This document shows, piece after piece, positions 1-11,847 of a stretch of 64,000 bases of DNA. This stretch comes from Pleodorina starrii. Its lineage: Eukaryota > Chlorophyta > Chlorophyceae > Chlamydomonadales > Volvocaceae. Position 1 is the first letter of the stretch. Every line of letters begins with the position of its first letter. Under the pieces are notes generated by a model. It was not told where the DNA came from. It worked only from the letters and a program-made list of their open reading frames with translations, and did not search any database. The DNA is taken from positions 1,444,501 to 1,508,500 of the forward strand of contig BRXU01000016.1 of the NCBI GenBank assembly GCA_030267565.1, read 5' to 3'. Both the position numbers and the translations under genes were made by a program.

Positions 1-1835
1 CCGTTAAACCGACAACTGATAACTGATAACTGATAACGCCTGTCCGGATTGCGCCCATCTGCATTTCGCCCGGGGTCTGCGTATCGTACCTTGTCGTACT
101 TATTGATGTCGTCCACACCACGCTCAGCCAAACGCTTTCTAAGCAAGCACGCAACCCAGAAGTTTCCCAAACCGGAAAACCCGCGACCGACAACAAGAAA
201 CCCTTGCCTTGCCCCGGTGCGTGCGCGCCTCGCGGGCAGCAAGCGCTCTCCCCCCTCGGAAACGAGGGAAAGGGAAAGGAAAAGGGAAACACAAACTGTC
301 AAACCATCCAGGAAAAAAGTATGGAACTATGGATAAGCTGCTTCCCTCCAAGCCACGCCGTCGGGTTAACCTTCCCTCTCTAGTCAGCCCTGCCAGGAAC
401 CTGTCGTCCCGCCAGACAACAAAACACCGATGCTGAATCAGCTGATGCACCCCAACGCCACTTCACACACACACAAACATCCGCCAACAGATGGAGCGGT
501 GCGCAGAGGAGCGCCCACTGCCCAACCAGCATCATCAGCAACAGCATCAGCATCGTCATGCATGATTATCACCATCATGCTTATCATCAGCATCAGCATC
601 ATCACCAGCATAATTACCACTATCACGATTAACACCCACACCAACTTTCAAACACCAACCTCCTCCCTCCCCTCGCACCAACACTACCCTTCCCTCACCA
701 ATCAACCAACCAACAAACAAACCAATAAACCAGTCCGCTAGCCAGCCAGCCAGCCAGACAGCGCAACCCTCCCCCGCAGCGCACCCACTCCATCTTCATT
801 CTTACCATGCGGAATGCCCAGTCACAAGCGCAAGCAAGCGCCGGCGCCAAGACGGCCTCGTCTCGCCTCGCCTCGCCTCACCTTCTAGAGAGACCACAAC
901 ACAACACAACACATGCGCACGCGCACGCACATGCACACACACAACCGATGCACAGAAAGATGCCTGAAAGCGCAATTCATTCTTCAATAAATTGCACACG
1001 CCCCCCGGCCCTGTCGCAATCGCGCCCTCCCGCCCCGCCCCCCACGGCCTCGAACTGCGCTCTTTTCACCCCAGCCCTCACCCTCGCCCTCTTCCTCACA
1101 GCCAGCCTCCTCACAGCTCCGCCACGCTCCACCTCACGTCCGTCTCCGCGCCCGCCCAACATCCCCCCAGGCGACCCCGCCCCACCCCTCCAAACCGCCC
1201 CACCACCCACCCACCCACCCACCCGGCCCCACACGCACAGCACCAGGCCCCGCCCATCAACCCCGCTGCCAGCAGCCGGCGGAGGGGACGGGCCGCCCTC
1301 GCCAGGGATCACACTCCTGCACTGCTCCGGCACTGCTCTCTCACCCTTACCAACTCCTGTACCCCTGTGCACGCCTCCACCCCGACCACCCCAGCCACAA
1401 AACCCTGGGCACACCCACACGCACGCCCCAGGGCCCAGCGGGCTCCGAAACCTTCAACCGGAGTCCCAAGCCCGCCAAGCCCGCCGTGCTTGACGCGCAG
1501 GGAGCGTTACGCGTGATGCGGTTACGTGTGGGGTTCCCGAAACCCTCCTGCCAAGCTCCCCCCTGACTACCCCCTGACTACCCCTCAGCTGGGGAACGTC
1601 TCCCGCCAGTCCTTGTCGTTGCTACCGCTGCTGCTGCCGCTGCTGCCGCTGACGGTGCTTCCATTTTTGTTGCTGCTGCTGCCGCTGCCGCGTCCAAATC
1701 GTCGCTGCTGCCGCTACCTCTGCCGCTGCTGCCGCATCCATTACTGCTGCTGCTGCCGCCTCCATCGCTGCCGCTGCTGCCGCCTCCATCACTGCTGCTG
1801 CTGCTGCTGCTGCCCCCCCCCCTGCGGTGCCCGTC
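1..1835. other. Intergenic / 3' flank, no gene recognised
   Basis: No exon with recognisable protein similarity was found. The left part holds simple C- and CA-rich sequence and a run of ATCATCAGCATC-type triplets near 540-625. The right part is a CTG/CCG triplet-rich block next to the stop codon of the kinase-like gene and is probably its 3' UTR or flank. Proline-rich open frames near 800-1500 look like by-products of C-rich sequence. Confidence 0.5.
1610..1815. repeat. CTG/CCG triplet-rich low-complexity block
   Basis: Repeated CTG, CCG and CTGCCG triplets run for about 200 bases, ending in a (CTG)8-like run and a C-run. The block lies just downstream of the stop codon of the minus-strand kinase-like gene, so it is read as 3' UTR or flank rather than protein. 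Confidence 0.7.
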
Positions 1836-4052
1836 TCATGACGGCTGCCCCTCGCACTCTCTCCTTATGGACTCCAGGATAGCCACGATCTCCGGGAAGT
1901 CGGGCCGCGCCTCCGGGTTGCGGTCCAGGCAGCGCGACACCAGCTGGCGGATGGGCTCGGGCACGGGGGGCCGACACTGACCCGCGGGTCGGTGGCCGTC
2001 GGGCGGCAGGTCCGCCGGCCACGTCAGCTGCAGTCCCCCGGCGGTGAGGCCCACCAGGACTTGGGCACTGAGGAGGACCGACACGGGAGGGGGAGGGGAG
2101 TCAGGAGTCAGGGAGTGATATGCTCCATAATCTAACATGAGTCACTGCGGAGGGGGAGGGGAAAATTACCAACGGCCCGGGACGAGGGAACGCAACGCAG
2201 TTACCTTGGATATTACCTGAGGAGGGGAGGGGAGGGGAGAGCGCGATGCGGAGGGAAGAATGGGGTCAAGAATTCGATGAGGGCTGGAGGGTGAGTGGGT
2301 GGGTGGGGTGGCGGATGGGGGGAAGGAAGGACAGGAGCGCGGCCCGGGCGAGTGCCACTCACGCATGGTACTGGTGGTAGGGCGCCGCCCCCACGAACAG
2401 GTGGTAGCACAGCGCCCCGAATGCGTGCGCGTCCATCCGCGTCAGCATCTCCTGCGTCACCGTCGCCGGGTCGGCGGTGAAGCACTCGGGGGCCAGGTAC
2501 GACAGCGCACCCCAGCCCGCCGCGTTGGACGCCAGGCGGCCGGCGTGCTCCACCGGATGGACGAGCCCGTACAACGCCAACTTGCAGCGCAGGACGCCAG
2601 GCGCCGGCTTGGCGGCGGTGCTGAGCGGCGCGCCAGGCACCACCAGAGGCGGCGGCACGGGGCGTCGGTCAGACGGGTTTGAAGGCGGCGGCGGCGGTGG
2701 CGGCGTTGCCGCGGGTGTCTGATCTGACGGCACCAGCAGTACGGCAGAGGGCGTGAGGGAGCCGTGATGGACCCCGCAGCGGTGTAGCGCCGCCACCCCA
2801 CGCGCCACCTGAGATGAGGTGAGGTGAGGCGAGGGCAGGGTGTCGGTCGGGCAGGATGGCAGGATGGTGGGGCGCAACGGGGAACGGACAGATAATGATT
2901 ATAATGAAACATAATGGTTGCTCGCTGCGATGAAAGTCATCCTTCACCCGCTCGTTCGGATTCGGACAAACCCGATCGCCGCAGCGCAGCACTAAAGCAG
3001 CACTTTGCAACGACGAGAGAGCGTCTCGCTGCAGTCGTTGCGTCCGCTACGCTCGTGGTGGCCGATACCGTACCTCGCTAGCGTACGTCAGCAGATGAAC
3101 GGGACAGCGCGGCTGGCTTCGCCCCGGAAGCCCCTGGATTGCTTGAAGCAGGTTGCCTGCAGAAAGTTCAGTCAGGACGGCGCGCCGCCGCCGGAGGATC
3201 AGGGGTTCAAAGATGCACAGATTCCAACCGTCGCTACGAAACATTTCGACAACAACTTGGCGTGGCGTCGAGCACATGCTACGGCGTACCGTGGATAACC
3301 TCCGGCATCTCGTCAATGCACGCCAGGAGTTTATGCCCGTTTGTGAGGGGCATGTTGGAAATGGCGGCAGCGACGTCCGCATTCTCCGCGGCCAGTCGCG
3401 ATGTGGGCTGGTGGTAGAGCGGCAAGCACGGACCACTAATGCAGACTGCCACATCCTTGTGGTCAACTTGTTGCCGAGTTTGTATGGGCGGACAGCTGTT
3501 CCACTGCAGACCAGGTCGTGCGTGTCTCGCCGGTGCGTCTGGTAGAGTGTGGAAGACCCCAAGGGCAGCTGATGGAGGAAGTTTTGAGCCCACACTTTCC
3601 TGTTGTAGCACTGTCGAAGAAGAATGGACGAGGTGCTCGCAGGAAAAAGCCAAGCGCTTCAAAAGCCCATCGGCTGTCTGTCCCACTAGGCGCTGAAGCC
3701 TTTCCGCCGCGTCGTCGGTTAACGTGTTCCTCGTCGCCAGATTAAAAATGATAGGCCGGTGCGCGCCAGCACCAGCGCTCAGCCAGCCAGGAAACGAATA
3801 GCATCCCCCTTCGCCCTGAATAGTATAAGGCTTCAGGCGCACCTCCCGGAAGTAACGGCATGCGTCATCTTGCTGTGCGTTGGGTACAATTGCAGCAGAC
3901 TGGGCACAGGCGGGTACGGGTTTCACTACATCATCAGTTGCTGCCGCTGCCTCCTGCGTAAGAGGTGCACTACTCTGGGTAGGGTGGCCTACGTCCTTAA
4001 TTATCTGGCATACGCCAGGCTCTAGTTCTGGAACGCTGTGACAGAGCCCCAT
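1836..4052 (-). CDS. Kinase-like protein, predicted pseudokinase
   Basis: Exons (minus): 3290-4052, 3074-3255, 2363-2808, 1836-2067, giving 540 aa in frame. The start MGLCHSV is the first Met of exon 1. Residues 1-254 match nothing I recognise. From about residue 280 a protein-kinase fold is visible: GNLLQAI, VARGVAALH, then HGSLTP where active kinases have HRDLKP, LYGLV where they have DFG, an intact YLAPE, and C-lobe motifs AFGALCYHLF and CLDRNPEARPDF. With no glycine loop or VAVK lysine seen and both catalytic Asp motifs replaced, catalysis is unlikely. The C-lobe style resembles the TKL-type kinases common in volvocine algae. The first intron as modelled is only 34 nt (3256-3289), which is suspicious; a frameshift or another splice choice is possible. 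The third intron carries a family C repeat. Confidence 0.65.
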
Positions 4053-6632
4053 AGGGGCCTACTTTACAGTGGTTGAAGGTCGCGTTTCTCTAGTACCGCG
4101 TGGTCACAATGCATAGTATTTGAGAACCTAACTTGAAGAGTTATGCGTATACGGGCAGAAATGTCCAAGTCCTGAAAAGGGTGACCCTGTCCTGCAATCC
4201 CCTGCTGGCGCAAAAGATTCCCTCAGCAGGCAGCAAATGCCAGACGCCAATATTCTACAAAAGCGGGGTACAACGGCCATGTACCATATAATTTAAATAT
4301 TCCTGCGATTGAAATGGGGTTGCCTGCGCATGTCGTCGGTTAGCCTCAACCGAGCGCGGGGTTTTCTCCTTGCCTGTAAAGCAAGAAAAACCGTAACGAG
4401 GGAACCCAACCGACAACCCACAACACGGGGGCGGCGCAAATGGACGAGCTGCAAAAGTTTTCCCGTTTTCCCATATCGACCATATGCGGTCTGACGTAAT
4501 GACTGCCGCAACACCGGAGAACCCAAACCACCACCATCCTGCCAAAATGCAACGGTTCAATTTTGGCTCGTGCACTGTCCGCGCGAGCGCCCACACGCAT
4601 CAGGCGCACCTCGTGAGGGGTCCCAGCGGTCCAACACAAGACGCACCTTACCCCGCCCTGAATTTCCACAGGCCGCCCTAAAAGTTAGGAAAAACCAAAC
4701 CAGAAAAGGAATCTCACAACCTCGTCGCGTCGGAACACGTCGCCGCAGCAGCCACCCGGAACACAAATGTACAATGAAAGGAGCATTCCTGTCCAGCCTT
4801 TAGTCTATCGTTCGATCGCGATATCACCTCTCCAACGCCATCACTGCTCTCTGGCTTACTGTTGCATATGCGCTGCACCCGCCCAGTACACCTCCCGTAC
4901 ACCTCTCTACCTAAGGGCCGAGTCCATGCACTACCTAAGACACAACGCCTGCCCTCCCCACCCGCACCCATACATCGCCCTACCCCGCCTAATACAAGTA
5001 TCATAACGCCACCGTATTACGACGAGCCGCGACCAATACAAACGGCGCGAGGAAAGCGTATCGCCGCAAAGCAGGCCAGGCCGGCACTCTCCTGCCCGCC
5101 GTCCGCACACACCGGCAAGGAAACCAACGACGAATGGCTCGGACTGCCCGACAACGCCCAGGCCCCAGTGCCACAAACGCACGCGCCGTTGCGCCTCCCA
5201 CATACACACACACGTTATGCGCGCACGCGCTGGGGCCCCTGGTGGAGGCGGCGCGCGCCCGTCCCAGCACACAGGGCCAGCAACGACAGCGGCAACTCGC
5301 GCCTCATCCTCCCCGATGCCCCTCCCTCACAAGATGCCGGCAGCAGGCGGCGCGCCGAAGAGGTGGGGGCAGGGCCATCCGCTTCGCGCACCCAACCAAC
5401 CCCCACCCCCCCCACAGCGCTCCCTTCGCGCCATCTCGGCGCGACCCCTTCACCGTCCCGACACCAACCCGTGCCGCCGCCTTTCCACCCGTCCCCCTCC
5501 CGTCCACCGGGACAAGGCGCCCGGCTTCGCATTCCCCACCCCCCCCCCCCCGCAGCGCCGGCCGAGCCGGGCCTCACGCCGCCACACGCAGCGGAAGCCC
5601 GCCACACGAAATCATGGCACAGCCCCCAAAGCCGAACGGTGGGGCGGGCCCTCGTGCCCTTCCTAGCGCAGAAGAGGCAGTCGATTGGTCGCCCTGCACT
5701 TGGCTGCCTGCAGCGGCAAAGGGCCCGCAGGCGTGGCGGGCGGGGCCAGGCCTGCGCCAGGAAGGCCGCACGCAGATTTCCGTATTCCGCAAATCGCATC
5801 CGTTCAATGAGGGTACCCGGCCGCCGCCGCCGCCGCCCCTCTTCCTGCAGCAATACATAAAAAGCCACGTGGGGCACCTCACCCCGCGGCCCCGCCCAAC
5901 CTTTCCCTATTCCGCTCCACACCACTCATCTCCGAACTGCATATTATGTGCCCTCCTTGTCGCGCAGGGAGCCGCCACGACGGGGGGCACAAGACGAGGA
6001 AAGCGGCGCCGCACTGCGCCATGCCGCGCCGCAGCTGTTGCTGTGCTGTGCCGTGCGGCGTATGCGCGTCGCCCTGGCCCCAGCAGAGGCCGCGGCCAAA
6101 ACGCTCCATGCATGCGGCGTCGCCAGCCATGCTAGAGCGGACGCCTGCCACGGAGGCGCAGCTGGCAACTGGCTGGCTGGGCCATATGCACTGCACCACC
6201 GAGACCGGGGAGCGCCGCTCGGCTCCCCACCAAGTCCTCGATGGCCGTAATAATAACGGCCAGGTCGCTGGTGCGAACAGCGCAGCGCTGGCAACTGGCG
6301 CCGCGCAGCTGCGGCGCCGCCGATCACGGTCCAGGCGGCGGTTGCCCGCCCCAGGGCGCCACCTGGTTGCCAGAGCCGGCTGGCGGCCTTGCGGGCAACG
6401 ACGGACGAGCCGCATCGGGGGGGTTGTGATGACCAACGCCGCCGCCAAGCAGTAGCAGCAGCCAGCGCCGCAGCCGGACTACGCGGTGGCGGCGGTGGCC
6501 GGAGGCGGTGGCAAGCGCGCCAGCGCCGCATGCCCCCCACGCGCGTGCGCGCGTAGCTTAGTAGTCACGCCTGGGAACGCCCCTGGGCTTTGTATGGTGG
6601 CTGCGTGCGTTCTGTCGTGCTTACGCCTACGC
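4053..6632. other. Intergenic region, no gene recognised
   Basis: This lies between the 5' end of the kinase-like gene and the 3' end of the prohead protease gene. The part from 4053 to about 4500 is AT-richer and probably holds the kinase-like gene's promoter. From about 5000 it is very GC-rich, with long open frames on both strands full of Pro, Arg and Ala and no recognisable domain. I see no supported exon. Confidence 0.5.
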
Positions 6633-9600
6633 CTACGCCTGCGCCTGCTTCAGGAGCGCCGCCTCCACTCGCTTCTGGTGCAACTGGTACAACTGCGCGA
6701 AGCTGACCAGCGAGGAGCGGATCTCCATGAAGCCCTGCGCCATGCTCGCCCCGCCGGGCAGCTGGCTCAGCCAGGCCCGCACCTGATCGTCCTCGCTGCC
6801 GCCAAAGCCGCCGCTGCCTGCTGTCCCCGTATCCCGCCCCGGCCCGCCGGCGCCAGCGCCAGCGGTTAACCCCGGTCTGAGCCCGCCCGCCTGGGATTTG
6901 CTAGGCGCACCGGCGCCGGAGGCGACCATCACAGGGACTACCTTGACCAGCCCCACGCCGCCGCCGCCAGCTCCGCCGCTTAAGTGCGCTGGCCGTTGCG
7001 CAAAGGCGCCTCCTCCCACCTGCGTCGCCGAGCCGCCGCCGCCCACAATGACGGTGTCGGGGGTGCTGCAACTCGCATTCAAGACGTGGGGGTGCATGGC
7101 CCACGATTCGAGGTCGCCATTTGGGGCAGTGGACGCGCCGGCGCCGGCGCCCGCACCGCCGTTCGTTCGTTGCGCGGCGGCAGCCGCGTGTACAACTGCG
7201 TACGACGCATCGAGGCCGGGCGGTCCCTGCGTCTCCGCCGCAGCGGCCGCCATGGCGCCGCCGCACGGCACCAGCCCGCCGCCGCCGGCGGCGGCGACCA
7301 GGCCCACGCCGACGCCGTCGGCGCCAACGATGGGCGAGACGCCGCAGCCACTGGTGGCCCCGGGCGCGCCGACGCCGCCGAGGCGCGGCGTCGGCTGGTC
7401 CAAGCGGGTCGCGAATGAGGTCGAGGCGGGGTCGAAGGAGTCCTTGGTCACGAGCTTATTTAGAATCACGTTGTCAATGTCACTCCGGCTCAACGTCTGG
7501 GGAGGCAGGCAGCGGGCGAGGCAGCGGGCGAGGCAGCGGGCGAGAGATGAACGGCGAGGAGTAAGAGCTGAGATGGCCGGCCGGCGGACACGCGCAGCGC
7601 GGCAGGGTTGTGCCGCGCTGATGGGCGGGCGGGCGGGCAGGCGGTGGGGCATTCCGACCAAGATAACACCGCGGGTTGCGAGCCGGTGGCTGGATAGCAA
7701 ACGCAACGCAGCCCTCCGCTCCGCGCATATGCGTGTGTGAGAAAGCAGGTGGACCAGCACGCTGTGGCCCGATGCGAAGCTCCGCTAACGGGTACCAGGG
7801 AGCCCCGTCGCTGCCGGTTCCCTTCCCTGTCACCGTTCCGTGGAGCGGTCCTCTCACGAACCAGGCCTCCCTCTCCACCTTCCCCGGTCGTTTTTGAACC
7901 TCACTATTAACTGTGCCGAGCCATCCTGCCGACCAGCCGCGCATCGAAGAGATTTGGCTCTTTCCAGCCCGCTTGCTCCTTTCCTCACGCTCGAATGGCC
8001 GTCCAATGCCGGGACTTGGCGCGTCCGTGCAGGCCCTCCCCTGCACTGCCCCATGTTCAGGGAAGCCCCTCCCTGCCGGCTGCCACACCCACCCATCACA
8101 CGCCCCGCTGTCGCCGCCGTCGCTCACCCCCGCGCACAGCCGCTCGTCCGCCAAATGCGCCCTCGCCGTGAATATGACCAGGTGGGCCCGGTAGTCGCGG
8201 GCGTGCTGCTCGCGGTCCAGGTAAGGCGCCGACTGCACAAGCGAGAAGAGCGAGCGAGCCACCGGTGACAGCGGCAGCGGTGAGAGCGGGGTGAATTGTC
8301 ACGGAACCCGACCGATGAACCCATCCCCAACCCATATGCCTAAATCCCCGACAGTCCCCAAACCCATTCCCCTTGCACTTGCATCTCAACATGTCGCCTC
8401 GTCACGCTCGTATTTACCGTTCACGGGCTCCGGCCTATCCGTGGAAACCCGCTCACCTGGTGCACCACGTAGTGTCCGAAGCACAGCAGGTTGTCCAGGC
8501 TGCTGGGCTTGAACGAGGGCGGCATCACCTGCTGCAGCACGCCGGGGCCGCACGCCAGCGGCGCGCCGGGCAGCAACATCTGGCTGACGGCGGCGGCCGA
8601 CGCCCGCTGCAGGTGGGCCAGTCAAGGCAGGGCGGGGACGGGGGGCGAGCAGGGACCGGCATGGGGATAAGAACAGACATGATCGCCAGTGGCCCTGCTC
8701 CTGATCGCAGCTGGCGCTCCGTCACACCCAACGGGTCCGTCCCAGCGGCTCCGGCAGGCGCCACCCCTTTGTATGTATGAAACGGAACCGAACCACAAAG
8801 AAGCGACCAGAGATGCACTCCCCCCTTCCCGCGGCCGCCGCACCGCGGTCCTCGCCCTCCGCCTCTCCTGACCCCTCCGCGCTTCTCATCACTGGCGCTC
8901 TACCCCAGTGTCCCCGCCGAGCGTCCCCGCCTGTCCCAGCTCCACACACACCCCGCGTCTTGGGCGCGTTCACTTACGCCGCCTCCGTACGCCACCCCCA
9001 ACTCACCTGCAGCTCTGCTATCCGCTGCACCAGCACCGCCGGCCCCGGCACGCGCGCCACCTTCTCCATCGCCACCACGCCGTGACCAAGGTGCGAGATG
9101 GCAATGACCTGCAAGGGGGCCCGCAGCACCAGCACCAGCAATAGTCGCGAAAGCAACGAGCCGCACTGTCGCCGAAATCGCCACACAGTCGGGGCCGCCG
9201 CCAGTGCGCAAGTCCAGATGAAATCATCGCAACGAGGTGGAGGAGGACCAGTTTCCGCAAGGAAACAGACACAATCAGAGCGTCTCGCTTCAAGTGTTTG
9301 GAAATTGGTTTGGATGGCGCTCTACTGCCCTAGCCCTTACCCCGCTGCATTTCCCAGTCCGCGCCTACGCGTTGCCTTTTGACCCATAAGGTGCAGCCGC
9401 CACCCCGATCCAGCCCGGTCCCTCTTCCCTCATCCTGTCGCCGTCCGTTCCACCGCTGCGGTAGCATCTGTATCACCCACCTTGGTTTGATCCGGCACCG
9501 TGCGCTTGTATTTTCGCTGCACCGGCGCCAGATACGCCCCCCGCGTGGATGGCTCCGTCACAAAGTCAAAGGTAATGAGCTCAAAGTCGTCATCCACAAA

Positions 9601-11267
9601 CACGCATTTGGAGGTGGGATCAGAGCGCAGGGACGCCCAGCCCCGAGACGACACGCCCAGCTTGACGCCCTGTGGTTAGGGAAACAGGGCGAGGTGGGAG
9701 CAGAGCGCGAGGAGGAAGGCAAAGGCGAAGGAAGATCACGGCATAACGGTACACGTGAGGGTCGACACGTGGGGGGACATCTGCGCGCGCGACCTGCCGG
9801 CACGGCGGCGCGGATGGCGATGGGTGTTTCGTTTATGGGTGGGAGGAGACCGGGCGACGGGATAGTGGGTTGACTGGGACGGCTGTGGACGGGGTAGGTG
9901 CTTGCTGCGCCGCCTGCCTTGCGCCTGCCGTCCTCCTGGCCACGTGCGGAGTCAGGGTTGTGCCACAATCGGGCTGTCCCAGGCCCGGACCTGGGCATGG
10001 GCTCCGAATGCGCGTGCTCTTGAGCGGGTGAGAGCACACGCCCGCGGCGCCTGCTGTGTGCTCTGCGGGGACGCGGCCCATGCCCACGGCTGACAGCAGC
10101 GCGCCCCCTTCTCGCCGGCTGAAAAGCGCTGATCGCACTCCGCTGCGGCTTCTCCCGATGCCGCTGCTCCCAAAACGGGGCCCATGCTGCTCCCTTTGCG
10201 GCGCCAGGATGACCGCGGCTGTGTGTTTTGTGTGCTGGCGCGGCTGCATAGCATCCACCGACACCGCGGCGGCAGGCGGAGTGCGGGGGGTCCGGCAGCA
10301 GCTCACCCGGGAGTAAAGTTCCCAGAGCAGCAGCCCCGAGGGAGTGGGCAGGACCTCGATCGTGCCCCACAGTTGATCCCCTTTCCATGCCACCTCCAGC
10401 ACCTGCGGCGGTGATCCGGACGTGAGTGCTTGCCAGAGGGGATATCCACGTATAGGCCGGAGCCCGTGAACGGTAACGTAACAGAAAAATTCCGTCGCCA
10501 GAGGGGGGGCTTGCCGCGGGGCAATGCGCAGTATCAAAGCGCGTCCGTTCCCCCGACTGGCCCACCTGGTCGCCCCAGTCCCAACAACCCCTGGTCTGTG
10601 CTCGCGGAGGTGCTGGGGGAAGTGAAACCCTTAAAATGGGGATAACAAGAGCAAGATTATCCTCCCGCTGGAAAGTGCCTCCGCACCTGATGGCTGACGT
10701 TGGGTAGGTTTAGACATTTGAAGTACTTTGAGGCATAGTTTGGGTGGTCCAATTCCCCCAGCGCGGTTCCCTGAAGAATGTGCTCAGACTCGAACCTTGA
10801 GACCTCCCGCTCGAGAATGTGCTGCGTGAGTATCAGGTATACACCTCATGTGGATGATCCAGGGCTGCTGCTTGGAACCTGGCAGTCAAGCTGGTTACAA
10901 AGGCGACATGCACGGCACGCCGTCGACGCACCTTGGGGTAAACGCGCTTATTATTATTGCGCGTATTAGCACGAGCGAAGATGCCTGCATGGATCCAACG
11001 ACATTTTCACAAAACCTTCTCCCCAACATCCAAAGGGAGAGCGGGTTGGTTAAGCAAGCCCTCACCGTGGACATAAAGCTTGCCTCCGTTCAGTGCAACC
11101 GAGCGGTCGTATAGCTTTTTAAGCTGCGGGGTCGCCGAAGGAAATTAGCCCTGAGTGGCACGCCCAAGAAACTTGGGAGGCGCTTGCCCTACCTCCGTCC
11201 GGCTGAGCTCGGTGTGGTCATCGGGAACGAGGGGGGCAGAGCAGCACGGAAAGCAACTGAATCCCAT
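6633..11267 (-). CDS. Prohead (capsid maturation) protease-like protein, ten exons, long C-terminal extension
   Basis: Exons (minus): 11193-11267, 11066-11123, 10932-10984, 10687-10821, 10307-10402, 9481-9669, 9007-9108, 8457-8606, 8128-8232, 6633-7496. They splice in phase at GT-AG sites to 608 aa. An in-frame stop lies eight codons before the ATG. Residues ~25-200 carry the signature order of phage T4 gp21-type prohead proteases: LYVHGIFARANT, NNNKRVYP, ALGELDHP (His88), NVSH, GVKLGVSSRG (Ser146/147) and FELITFDFVTEPS (Asp174). The putative His-Ser-Asp triad is intact, so activity is plausible. In viruses these enzymes cleave scaffold and capsid proteins during head maturation. Residues 203-321 are probably helical and unrecognised. 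Residues 322-608 are a Gly/Ala-rich linker ending in a helix. The N-terminus MGFSCFPCC might be acylated. No other capsid gene is nearby and neighbours are cellular. Viral origin is inferred; the present role is unknown. Confidence 0.85.
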
Positions 11268-11847
11268 TGTGCTGGCCCTGCCCACTGCGACTCAGTTAAA
11301 TGCCTGAGACCATTTCCCCCCTATCTAGCTACCGCAGCCCTGAGGGCCGCTCCTAATACAACAGCCCCTCGGCCTCGTGATGCTGCTCAAGAATGGTTCA
11401 ACACGTCGGGGGTGAAGCTGGACAGAATGTCGCAACAACTACAGAGCTGAACCTTCGGAGGTTGTGTATCAAGACATGCATAGGAGCCCCATTTAAACTA
11501 GCACGATGCAAAATCAGGTGGTCTTCACATATACTAACAAGAAAGTACAGTGTTCATGTACGAGTCATGGCGTTTCTACGGTGCATGCTTATAATTGGTG
11601 CAAGCCTGCTTTTGCTATCCATAGACATACTTTCATCCTCCGTTCATTTGCCAAGCGTTTACAAACAACCTAGCGTACGGCACGCTCTGCTTGAATCGAA
11701 AACGTCCAGGCACGTTTCTAGCCATCCTACGCACGCCAATCGCGTTGAGTATATGCGAAGCCGGTTGACTCCTAGGCGGGTCAAAGACTGCTTGGCGTGT
11801 ATGTTATCGGTGTCTGGTTCAACCGGCAACGACTACCCGCCCCTGAA
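11268..11847. promoter_or_regulatory. Divergent promoter region, protease / membrane protein
   Basis: These 580 bases separate the start codons of the minus-strand protease gene and the plus-strand FUSC-like gene. The sequence is visibly AT-richer than the flanking exons and free of the intronic repeat families. No TATA box or operator could be assigned with confidence; the promoter role is inferred from gene orientation. Confidence 0.5.

Noticed and set aside
4862..6135. Two overlapping ~330-codon plus-strand open frames
   Set aside because: The composition is Pro/Arg/Ala/His from GC-rich DNA, they overlap each other and equally long minus frames, and no domain or splice support was seen.
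6633..11267. An intact endogenous virus around the prohead protease
   Set aside because: No major capsid, portal, terminase, polymerase or other viral hallmark was seen in the window; flanking genes are cellular and the gene has ten exons with host-type intron repeats.
6633..11267. Bacterial or phage contamination as the source of the protease gene
   Set aside because: Ten phase-consistent GT-AG exons and host dispersed repeats in its introns argue for a nuclear eukaryotic gene.
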